Source: Tannerellaceae bacterium | GTDB lineage: Bacteria; Bacteroidota; Bacteroidia; Bacteroidales; Tannerellaceae | Reading direction: 5' to 3' | DNA: 37,056 bases | NCBI GenBank assembly: GCA_031269535.1 | Contig: JAISZA010000244.1 | Location: 1-37,056, forward strand | Shown: positions 1 through 8,252 of the stretch, piece after piece | Position numbering within the stretch: the first letter of the stretch is position 1 | How the letters are laid out: each line of letters starts with the position of its first letter | Program-made: the position numbers and the translations under genes | Notes under the pieces: generated by a model | What the model was told of the DNA's origin: nothing | Databases searched by the model: none | What the model saw: only the letters and a program-made list of their open reading frames with translations

Positions 1-3000
1 TTTCTCTCCCAGTCCCATATAGCCCAATCCAGTCATATAGTGGTTGGTCACCTGTTGTGCCACACTGGTACGTTGTCCGCCAAACTGCGTGTATGCGCTG
101 TTGTCAGCTGTGTCGCCCAACATTCTTTGAAATAGACTTTTCGCCTCTTCAGGCTTGTTCATCCTGATTAGAGCAAGACCTTTGTAGTAATCGAACTCGC
201 GGTCATCGCCTCGTTCGGTTTCCACCTGCATCGCTTTTTCATATGATTCTTGTGCTTTAGTATGGTTGCCTCGCGATTCGTAAACAAGCCCCGCCAGATA
301 ATAGAGTTGTGCGTATCTTCCGCGGCCATACAAGCCGATAGGGTATGCCAGGGCAGCGTCTATATCCTTCATTGCACTATCGTATTCTTTCTTGTTAATT
401 TCTGCAAGGGCGCGGAGCGTATAACTATTGAGGTAGGCATTCTGGATATCACGCGAACCTTCGGTTTCGGATATACTATTTGTTTTCAGCATTCTCAATG
501 CTTCTTCGTATTTGCCATACTCCACTGCACGGGTAATCAGGCGCAATAAGGTTTCGCCGCGTTTGATTACAGTAGCATAGTTAGCCATAAGAAATTCGTA
601 TTTATCCTGTGGGGATACCTTATTCAACTCGTTAAGGCCGTCTATTTCGAACAACAGGCGGGCATCCCCGCTGTAAACTTCAGCTGCTTTCTTCATACTT
701 GTAAGGGCCTTCGCGTAATCCTTGTCAATTTCGTTGTATGCGAGTCCTAAATTCCGGTGAATAATATAGAACGCAGGATCAAGCTTAGCCGATTTTTCCC
801 AAAGCTCTATTGCTTTACGAGGTTGATGTTCGAAATAAAGATTACCAAGATAATAAGGAGCTTTAGCGCCACCGGCATCCATAGCCATTGCATGATTCAG
901 TATAACAACTTCTTCTGAGCGGAACGGGAAACAGTAGTCTGAAGGCATTGTATCGGCTTTCTTGTAATATGCAAGCGCTTTATTTGCATCGCCCTGTATT
1001 TCGTTCAGATAACCGAGATAGTAATAGAGCAGAGGAAACATATTACCTTTAGCTTCCATACGGCTAAGAAGGTCTATCGCTTCGTTGTATGCGCCTGCCG
1101 ACATATATTCTGTTGAAAACTCGAGATAAGCCTGAATATCCTCATGCATCCAGCCTGACAGTTTTTTAAGGCAGGAATCTGTTTGGGTTTTATTCCCTTT
1201 AGCCATATTCATCGAAATCAGTTCGTTCATCGCCATATAATTGATTTTGGTCTTTTCCAGAACGGTTTCGAACCAGGCCTGCGCTTCAGCCTCGGCGCCT
1301 AGTTTGCGAAGAATTAAGCCTTTTAGGTTCAATGCCTTGATATTGTCTGCATTAGTAGAAAGCGAACGGTTCACATGATCAAGGGCGATTGTGTAATTGC
1401 CGCGCCGGCAATCAATCTCAGCCAGCTGGTAATAGGCGGCTGTATGCCATGCGTATCCCCATGTAGATTGATAAAGCCAGTCGTAAGCTTCGTCTATTTT
1501 ATCTAATTCCTGAAGAACGATACCCAGATAATATAGCGCTTCGCAATTCTTAGGACGTGTATAGTTCATCTTCAAGCGCGTTGCCGCTATACGAAGATAC
1601 TTCTCTGCCTGTTCCCAATTGTGATCTTTAATAGCAAGGATGCCCAGTTGGGTATTAACGTCGGAGTTATCCGGATCGCGGCTGAGAGCTTCCCGGTAGT
1701 AAGGCATCGGGTCCATTGTGCTGTGGAACTGATTTATACGCAGCCCTGTGAGATACAGCTCTTCTACCGACTTCATATCGGCCGGCTCGGGGAATGTTCC
1801 TAAGGCTTTGGGTTTTTCCTGCTTAGGATATACATGTTCCTCAGGAATATAAGCCAGAATAAGTTGGTCGTTTGCGTCGTAGAGCGCCATGTCGAGGTCT
1901 GTTTCAACGATGCCTGCGGGCAGTACGACATTTATCTTGCGTGGTTCGGCGGGGCTGATACCGATAGTTTCGGTCTTTATTTCTTTTCCCTTGCCTTTCA
2001 ATACGAATTTAGCGGCCTTGTGAGGAGAAGTTGTATTTAATCTTACTTCTACAGCGGAGCCTTTTATCTCATAATTCAGGGCACCGTTACGGTTGGCATA
2101 CTTCAAACCGCCCAGTTCACGTATGGGGAACCATATCATTTTCCCGAATTTGGTTTCATAGGGTTCCAACCAGCTGTAATCGGGCTGGTTGTCGGTATAG
2201 AAACCAGCCATAAGTTCGATATAACGACCGTCGTTATCCGTAAGACCCTGATTGGTTTTAAGGCCGTTGGCGTTGTTGCCGTCGGCCCAGTATTTCATAC
2301 CCGGAGAAACATAATGGTTACCAACCCATGCTGTGCCGGCCTGAAGGTTGTGGTCGTAACCTCCGAAATAGTCTTCGCGCGGGTCCCATGAGAAGAATGA
2401 TGAAGGAACATGCGTGTTCATCCACCAACTGACATCCATTCCTGTGAAATCGTAGTTGTTGTAACGGCTGTCGGCGATGGGCCATGCCGTCATATCACGT
2501 TTTCCGTGGAATGTCACATATTGTACGGATGGCGGGAATATTACCTGGTAAGCCGAGTCGCAATGAACAGCCGGATTCGCCCAGAAAAGGAACGAATTTT
2601 CTAAAGCAGTCCTGTTACGCGGATTGATGGTCATCTCAACAACCGACGAATTCGGGTAAATCGTATAGCCTATCAATACATTGACACGTTGAAGCCGCTC
2701 AGTATTGTTAATCCAGACCGTCTTGCTGCCGTCAGCGTGTTCTTCAATCTCATAATCCATATTTTCAACCGTGGTGGGACCATGATGGTGCGGATAACCC
2801 CATGCCAGGCTACCGGAACGCCAATTACCGACCATACCGATTAGGGAAGGTTTGACAACATGGTTTTCATAGAACCAATTGTAACCGTTCGTCTTATCGT
2901 AAGCGGCATAAATACGGCCACCCTGTTCCGGCGCTATCTTGAGTTGAATGTATTCGTTTTCGAGAGAGAGCATTGGATAGCTGACATGCTCTGTTTTCGT

Positions 3001-3216
3001 AGTCAGTCCGTCGTCGAACGGGTAGGGATAAATCCGGCGTTGCACTCCCTGGTGGTTACGGCCTTCGTAAAAACGAGGCATCACATTGGGTGGCGTCTGT
3101 ATGTAGGTTTTTATTACCTGACTGCCTTCGTGTAATTTTACTTGCGCCTGAGCGTCTGCCGGGATGAATGTCCCGCTGAATACAGACGCGATGAGTATCA
3201 TTATAATATGCTTCAT
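1..3216 (-). CDS. DUF5107 and TPR-repeat protein, secreted (3' end outside window)
   Basis: The frame is open from the ATG at 3216 to the window edge, giving 1072 residues without a stop, so the C-terminus is missing. The N-terminus is a signal peptide with a probable cut after AQA (about residue 24). Residues about 40-330 match the DUF5107 family, a mutarotase-like beta-sandwich often found beside glycoside hydrolases in Bacteroidetes; aromatic and His-rich stretches include NGYNWFYEN and YPHHHGPTT (about residue 144). From about residue 500 on, the protein is helical tetratricopeptide repeats (for example EALYYLGIVLQELDKIDEAY, KALNLKGLILRKLGAEAEA). It is the last visible gene of the PUL, 45 bp after the GH50-like gene. 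A role in binding or modifying the sugar, with TPRs for protein contacts, is inference; no enzymatic activity is assigned. Confidence 0.88.
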   Translation of the reverse strand, partial: MKHIIMILIASVFSGTFIPADAQAQVKLHEGSQVIKTYIQTPPNVMPRFYEGRNHQGVQRRIYPYPFDDGLTTKTEHVSYPMLSLENEYIQLKIAPEQGGRIYAAYDKTNGYNWFYENHVVKPSLIGMVGNWRSGSLAWGYPHHHGPTTVENMDYEIEEHADGSKTVWINNTERLQRVNVLIGYTIYPNSSVVEMTINPRNRTALENSFLFWANPAVHCDSAYQVIFPPSVQYVTFHGKRDMTAWPIADSRYNNYDFTGMDVSWWMNTHVPSSFFSWDPREDYFGGYDHNLQAGTAWVGNHYVSPGMKYWADGNNANGLKTNQGLTDNDGRYIELMAGFYTDNQPDYSWLEPYETKFGKMIWFPIRELGGLKYANRNGALNYEIKGSAVEVRLNTTSPHKAAKFVLKGKGKEIKTETIGISPAEPRKINVVLPAGIVETDLDMALYDANDQLILAYIPEEHVYPKQEKPKALGTFPEPADMKSVEELYLTGLRINQFHSTMDPMPYYREALSRDPDNSDVNTQLGILAIKDHNWEQAEKYLRIAATRLKMNYTRPKNCEALYYLGIVLQELDKIDEAYDWLYQSTWGYAWHTAAYYQLAEIDCRRGNYTIALDHVNRSLSTNADNIKALNLKGLILRKLGAEAEAQAWFETVLEKTKINYMAMNELISMNMAKGNKTQTDSCLKKLSGWMHEDIQAYLEFSTEYMSAGAYNEAIDLLSRMEAKGNMFPLLYYYLGYLNEIQGDANKALAYYKKADTMPSDYCFPFRSEEVVILNHAMAMDAGGAKAPYYLGNLYFEHQPRKAIELWEKSAKLDPAFYIIHRNLGLAYNEIDKDYAKALTSMKKAAEVYSGDARLLFEIDGLNELNKVSPQDKYEFLMANYATVIKRGETLLRLITRAVEYGKYEEALRMLKTNSISETEGSRDIQNAYLNSYTLRALAEINKKEYDSAMKDIDAALAYPIGLYGRGRYAQLYYLAGLVYESRGNHTKAQESYEKAMQVETERGDDREFDYYKGLALIRMNKPEEAKSLFQRMLGDTADNSAYTQFGGQRTSVAQQVTNHYMTGLGYMGLGEK

Positions 3217-3240
3217 AAATAGATAATCATGTTGTTAGTT

Positions 3241-3256
3241 CTGTCTGTCTGTCTGT
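3241..3256. repeat. (CTGT)4 tetranucleotide microsatellite
   Basis: Four perfect CTGT units lie in the 45-bp gap between the GH50-like gene and the DUF5107-TPR gene, 24 bp upstream of the latter's start codon. On the coding strand it reads ACAG repeated. It is short and outside any coding frame, so any effect would be on leader length or spacing. Confidence 0.6.
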
Positions 3257-3261
3257 TATTT

Positions 3262-5202
3262 TTATTCATTCCAGTAATCGGGGATACTGCCATGTCCTCG
3301 GGCTTTTTCCGGCGCCTGGCTGAAAGGCTGAATCGTACCGGAATGGACGTCGTATAAGCGTTTAGCCGTTTCCATCATGGCTTCTACCTGATGTTTATAA
3401 GGACGGTCGGTCACGTCTATCAGGCCACAGTTATAGTTTTCGCCGTCCGAAGCACGTCCCATCAGATCCTGGTCGCACCATTGGAAATAGGCTGTGCCAA
3501 TCAATCCGGGATGAGCATATCCTCGTTCGGTATAATAACGATAGGCTACGCCTCGTTGCTGCTGGTTTCCTACCTGCCATAGAGATTGTGCCATACCTCT
3601 GTCAATTGTTCCGAAATGGTATTCTCCGATAATCATGGGGGTATCGGTAAGGCGCAGGGCGCGATCCATCATTTCCTTATCCGGCTCCAGGGCATAGCAG
3701 TTGAAGCTAAGAACATCGAAAGCATTGCGACAAATCTCCATAAGCGATTCGTCTAATTCGTTCAGATTACCGAAGCGGATGCCCAGGTTCAGATGATTAG
3801 GATCATAGCGTTTCATCGTCGCATTTACGGTTTGCAGGAAGGTATTAAAAGTACGGTAGATAAATTCTTTTTTGCCTTCCGGCGTACTACCGCCGTTCTG
3901 CAAGTATTCCTCCAATGCTGTTTTGATAGGACGAGATTCGCCTTCAAGGATAAGATCGCAAAGGCGAGCTTCCTGTCCCAGCCACGATGGTTCATTTCCT
4001 ACGAAATAGCCGATAACCCAGGGATTATCTTTGTTCGCAGGCAGGTATGTTTTCATACCCGAATCTATTCTGGCTGCAAAACCGGGAGCATATACATCGG
4101 CAAGTCCCATCAGGTTGCCATCCATGGCTAATCCGCGTAATTGGAGGGTATAGGCTTTCTTTTTCAGGTTATACACCTCTGCGTTCGACCAGTTGGCAAT
4201 GGTGTTCAACCCCCACCAGTCCATACGTTTGACGACCATCTCGTTCGCTTTTGCCCGGTAATCCTCCCCATAGCGGCGGTAGAGATTCCAGGCTCCGTAG
4301 GATGCGGATGGGCGATTGCGGACACTTTGTCTGAACGCTTCGGGAGGTAGTTCCCTGAACAGGTTTGCCCGTTTGTCCAGGTTGTTGGCATGACCGCCTC
4401 CTCCGGGATTCACACAGTCGACGCCATGGGAAAGGAACAAATAACCGTCAGGATCGACAAACCACCAGCGTCCATCTATCTTTTCCGTCCTGAAGAATCC
4501 GGAGCCTTTTACTTGTTTTTGCAGGTAGCCGCCATAGTTAGAATAATTGTAATCCGGCTGAATGCCTTCCATTTCCTTGTCTTCGGCGCTCCATTCGTCT
4601 TGCAATTGTTCCAGCGAAGCGATTTTCTCCTCGTATTGTACCAGATTATGTTGCCCAAACTCATCAACAGCATATATTTCTTCCAGATACTCGTCGCCCG
4701 GATCATCCACCGTAAGCGTAATGGAGCGAATTTCCAATTCTGGATTACCGATAGGTACGCGCATGCGGATACCAATGGAATCGATGCCATGGAGCTCGCC
4801 GCGTTTGCCACCCAGGTTGATCCATCCGGTGTACCGTGGCTGATTGAAGGTTGCTGCCAGATCGATTCTGGCATCCGGCAACCGGCGATAGAACTTCAGA
4901 GGGATAGCCAGTTTGTTCCAGCCATTAGGCAGATAACTCATTACACGTAATTCGTTATATCCGTAGTCGGTGGTAAATCCTACGTGAAAACGTTGAGCTG
5001 TGGTGATCCGGAACTCCAGTACTACATAATTATACTCATCCCAGTTACGGGGCAGGTCGGGGTTGATGTCCCGGATGGCAAACTTCCGTCCGGAAACTTC
5101 GTGGCTGCTGTCGAAACTGATTTTAAATTCTTTCGGAGCAGACGTACACTGGGTTGTTAAAAGCAGAGCTAAGACAGCCATGCCGGTAATTAGCTTTTTC
5201 AT
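3262..5202 (-). CDS. Clan GH-A glycoside hydrolase lipoprotein, GH50/agarase-like
   Basis: A 646-residue protein with a hydrophobic leader and a lipobox-like site ending in Cys19 (LTTQC), so it is probably a lipoprotein. Residues about 25-165 look like a beta-sandwich carbohydrate-binding module of the kind seen before agarase catalytic domains. The catalytic barrel begins near 232 (GFFRTEKIDGRWWFVDPDG) and carries the clan GH-A pair: acid/base Glu404 in GYFVGNEPSW and nucleophile Glu527 in PMIIGEYHFG. The C-terminal FQWCDQDLMGR stretch fits the last strands of the barrel. The length and layout resemble GH50 exo-agarases, but many related proteins act on other beta-galactosides or are untested, so agar as substrate is not claimed. 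It starts 6 bp after the upstream beta-helix gene, so it belongs to the same transcript. Confidence 0.8.
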   Translation of the reverse strand: MKKLITGMAVLALLLTTQCTSAPKEFKISFDSSHEVSGRKFAIRDINPDLPRNWDEYNYVVLEFRITTAQRFHVGFTTDYGYNELRVMSYLPNGWNKLAIPLKFYRRLPDARIDLAATFNQPRYTGWINLGGKRGELHGIDSIGIRMRVPIGNPELEIRSITLTVDDPGDEYLEEIYAVDEFGQHNLVQYEEKIASLEQLQDEWSAEDKEMEGIQPDYNYSNYGGYLQKQVKGSGFFRTEKIDGRWWFVDPDGYLFLSHGVDCVNPGGGGHANNLDKRANLFRELPPEAFRQSVRNRPSASYGAWNLYRRYGEDYRAKANEMVVKRMDWWGLNTIANWSNAEVYNLKKKAYTLQLRGLAMDGNLMGLADVYAPGFAARIDSGMKTYLPANKDNPWVIGYFVGNEPSWLGQEARLCDLILEGESRPIKTALEEYLQNGGSTPEGKKEFIYRTFNTFLQTVNATMKRYDPNHLNLGIRFGNLNELDESLMEICRNAFDVLSFNCYALEPDKEMMDRALRLTDTPMIIGEYHFGTIDRGMAQSLWQVGNQQQRGVAYRYYTERGYAHPGLIGTAYFQWCDQDLMGRASDGENYNCGLIDVTDRPYKHQVEAMMETAKRLYDVHSGTIQPFSQAPEKARGHGSIPDYWNE

Positions 5203-5208
5203 ATTCCT

Positions 5209-8200
5209 TTATTTATAGTTGTTAATTTGAATACCGTACAAGGATTTGGTCGTCGTGGCAAACAGCGTCTTAAAATCTTTACCGCCGATAGCCAGTGATA
5301 TAGGACGCTCTTCAAGCTGGATACGCTTGATTTCTTTTCCTGATTTGTCATATACAAATATTTCGCCATCAGCTATATATACATTACCCTCTTGATCTGT
5401 TACGCTGCTGTACTGACCACGTGGATATGCTTCCTTCAGGTTTGAAAGCGTACCGTCGGCATTTACATCAAGCCTTACGGTTGTCTTAATGTTTTCATGC
5501 ACTACATAAAGAGGCTCCGTTTGCCCAGGAGTTACTGAAACCAGTGCGGCCGAACGGCTTAAGTCATATGTTTCGGGAATAATCGTCACCTGGTCGGGAG
5601 CCAGGAAACTATATTCGGGCATGGTTGTTACCACTTTGTTGAAATCGCCTCTCCAGCGACTTGCAGGATGTATGATCCTGCGGATGTTCCCTGCATCCTT
5701 CGTAGCAATCTTTTGCAGAGGCATGAATGTTTCATCCGGATTTTCAGGGTTGATGGAATAAGCCCAGGCTGCCCATCCGCTGTTTCCCCATCCACTGTAC
5801 ATCGGGTTGTCGTCGGGCAAGCGCGGAACGCTTTCCTGCCGGCCATTCACCAGGTAACCGGGCTGAGGGTCATAGCGGAAAACAACCAGCAGATTGTCCT
5901 TCGTGTCGGTGGCGAGTGTGAACGGCTTCCAAGGATAGTCGGCCAGCAGGCTAAGCGCTTCTTTGGCAACGTCCCATTTGTATATTTTTTTGAGGCGGTT
6001 CTCTCCGAAATACGCATTCCCCTTGCTGTCGACCGTTATACCTGCGGCAAAGTCAAAGCCTTCGGCCAGTTTGTTGATTGTGCCCGACGTATGGTCGATG
6101 ATGCGCTTGCTTGTTTCTTTTCCCGAAACATTCAGACGGGCAATGTCCCAGTCATATACTGGCAATTTCTTGTTTACATCATAGACAGGAATCTCAATGA
6201 CAGGTAGTATCTGCGTATAGTTATGCAAGTTGCGGAATTGAATATCCTCACAGTTCCATAGCCTGATACCATATTCCTGCGGTGTAAAGGCCCGGATGAC
6301 ACGGTACATCCACAGGTTGGAAAACATCAGATGCCTACAATCAGACACTTCCATCATTCGGCAATCCTTGCCTTCGCGACCTTCTTCCTCAAACTGGAAG
6401 GCGTACACTTTCCAGTTGGCGACATTCTCGAAGCGCGCCTCGTTCCTTACATGGTGTTCCAGCGACATGGCGTAGATACGTCCGGGGGTCGAAGTATTGC
6501 TTACGTAAAGTCCGGAGGTCGCATAAGTATTAGCCGTCCAGATGTCCTTGATCGTCCCGCCCCCGTTGCGGGTGATCCAGAGGCTCCAGTACTGGTTATC
6601 CCAGGCCAGGTCTAACCCCTGGGCAGCGACGGGCGACGTGGGCGAACTGATTGCGGGCGCCATTCTGCGGGTTTGTTGCTGGGGCTCCTGAGACAGCGGG
6701 TTGGGCTTACGCATGGTGCCGTGGCCTCCCACAAACTTAACGTCGTTCAGGTAGGAAGCCTCCCCGGCCATCCATTTCAGGCCTACAGCGCGGTAGTTGT
6801 ATCCTCCTGTGTTGATACCGATGCCATTAAGGATGTCGTCGCCTCCTTCCGAGGATTCCACAACCGGTTGGGGCGAACCGAAGCCGCTAAAGGTCGCCTC
6901 ACTTTCTTTGAGTATAAATTGCGTAGCGAAGGGGTGAAGGCCTATCAGCTTCGTACCGGGCCGGAGCTTGAGGGTTTCCGTGATACGGTACCAGCCTTGG
7001 GGGACATAGATATGTTTGTGCTGAGCAATGGCCTTGCGAAAGGCTTCGGTATCGTCTGTTTCCCCGTCTCCTTTGGCTCCGAAGTCGCGTACGCTGACCC
7101 ACGTATCCATAGCCGGCAGGGCGGGAATATCGTTCGAGACAGGAACCTCAAAGCGGGCGAGCGGGACGATGTCGCGAAGGGTTTCATAGTGTGAAGGTGT
7201 CGTCAGGTCGGACATTATCAATCCATAAGTATAGTCTCGGACGTGGTACTGGCGCTCTTTCACCTCTTCCTTCCTTCCGCTTTGCAGGTAGTGTACGAAG
7301 GTAGGGACGTTGCGGCAGCAGAGATTCAGCACATTGAGCTGCGAGAACATATTATCCTCTACACTCACTACAATGCCTGCCCGGCTGATGTTCTCGAAAT
7401 AGGAGTCCTCCAGATGCAAGCGATCTACGCTCCCTTGCTGCATTTCGAAGGCTACGGGGGTGTTTTTCACGTGCATACGGACGATGGCGAAGCCTACTTC
7501 TCTGGTTAGGACGGCGGCTTTACGCTGCCCCTCGAAGTAGGTGTCCACCATCATCATGGGCCAGCCCGGCGAGGTGCGTCCCGATGTGATACCGTACTCG
7601 CCGCCGTAGAACATAAGGTTTTCTACCTCGTTCCCCACGTCATAAATCCCCGCCTTTCCATCACCGATGCGGATGACGCTATGGCTGATAAAGCTATGCT
7701 GGGCGAAGTGGGAACGGATGGCCACGGCTGCAGGATTACCTTGTTCGATGCGGAAATTGATGTTTGAGAGGGCACTGTAGAACGTACCGGCGCCAGCGTC
7801 CTGAGGCTGCCGGTCGGGTCGGGCGATGGCCCCGGTGAACCAAATCATGTAGTTCTGCCCTTCCTGATAGCCGGGGGTGTTGCGTCCGAGGATGATCTCG
7901 GGGCGGTTCTTCCCGTAGCCAATCAAGCGGATGGCAGATGGCACATGAATGGTTTTGCTGATAAGGTATTTCCCCTCCGGGATAAAGAGGATACCGAAGG
8001 TTTTCTCGGTCTTCACCTGGTTGACGGCTGCCTGGAGGACGTCGGAGACGTCTGTTTTCCCGTCAGCTTTGATGTTGTAATTCTCCGGCGTGAAAAAAAA
8101 GGCCTCCGGGTCACTGGGTTTTTGGGTATAGACCGAAGCCTCATGCGCAGCATACAGCAAGCAGCTGTGGAGAGCCAAAGCCAGAAGTATAAATCGTTTA

Positions 8201-8226
8201 CTGTTTATTTTCATATTCATATTCAT
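5209..8226 (-). CDS. Tandem beta-helix (pectate-lyase-3/GH55-like) plus beta-propeller protein, copy B
   Basis: A 1005-residue secreted protein. The signal peptide (KRFILLALAL...) ends near LLYAA; three in-frame ATGs (8226, 8220, 8214) make the exact start uncertain. Two pectate-lyase-3 type beta-helix starts are visible: IKADGKTDVSDVLQAAVNQV at about 52 and VRDFGAKGDGETDDTEAF at about 380. The second helix contains SLEHHVRNEARF (about 589), followed by FQFEEEGREG (about 611). Two tandem helices with an EHxV stretch and then a Glu-rich strand recall the layout of GH55 beta-1,3-glucanases; this is from memory, and the family is not proven. Residues about 715-1003 are an NHL/SMP-30-like beta-propeller (GITVDSKGNAYF, VTDQEGNVYIADGEIF). 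It is a clear paralogue of the gene at 10680-13706, and the two flank the GH9 gene. Confidence 0.8.
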   Translation of the reverse strand: MNMNMKINSKRFILLALALHSCLLYAAHEASVYTQKPSDPEAFFFTPENYNIKADGKTDVSDVLQAAVNQVKTEKTFGILFIPEGKYLISKTIHVPSAIRLIGYGKNRPEIILGRNTPGYQEGQNYMIWFTGAIARPDRQPQDAGAGTFYSALSNINFRIEQGNPAAVAIRSHFAQHSFISHSVIRIGDGKAGIYDVGNEVENLMFYGGEYGITSGRTSPGWPMMMVDTYFEGQRKAAVLTREVGFAIVRMHVKNTPVAFEMQQGSVDRLHLEDSYFENISRAGIVVSVEDNMFSQLNVLNLCCRNVPTFVHYLQSGRKEEVKERQYHVRDYTYGLIMSDLTTPSHYETLRDIVPLARFEVPVSNDIPALPAMDTWVSVRDFGAKGDGETDDTEAFRKAIAQHKHIYVPQGWYRITETLKLRPGTKLIGLHPFATQFILKESEATFSGFGSPQPVVESSEGGDDILNGIGINTGGYNYRAVGLKWMAGEASYLNDVKFVGGHGTMRKPNPLSQEPQQQTRRMAPAISSPTSPVAAQGLDLAWDNQYWSLWITRNGGGTIKDIWTANTYATSGLYVSNTSTPGRIYAMSLEHHVRNEARFENVANWKVYAFQFEEEGREGKDCRMMEVSDCRHLMFSNLWMYRVIRAFTPQEYGIRLWNCEDIQFRNLHNYTQILPVIEIPVYDVNKKLPVYDWDIARLNVSGKETSKRIIDHTSGTINKLAEGFDFAAGITVDSKGNAYFGENRLKKIYKWDVAKEALSLLADYPWKPFTLATDTKDNLLVVFRYDPQPGYLVNGRQESVPRLPDDNPMYSGWGNSGWAAWAYSINPENPDETFMPLQKIATKDAGNIRRIIHPASRWRGDFNKVVTTMPEYSFLAPDQVTIIPETYDLSRSAALVSVTPGQTEPLYVVHENIKTTVRLDVNADGTLSNLKEAYPRGQYSSVTDQEGNVYIADGEIFVYDKSGKEIKRIQLEERPISLAIGGKDFKTLFATTTKSLYGIQINNYK

Positions 8227-8252
8227 TCCTTGTTTATTAACGCGATATATCT

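Noticed and set aside
4390-4950. 186-codon plus-strand open frame inside the GH50-like gene
   Set aside because: Antisense shadow of a gene with clear catalytic motifs; no signal peptide or domain.
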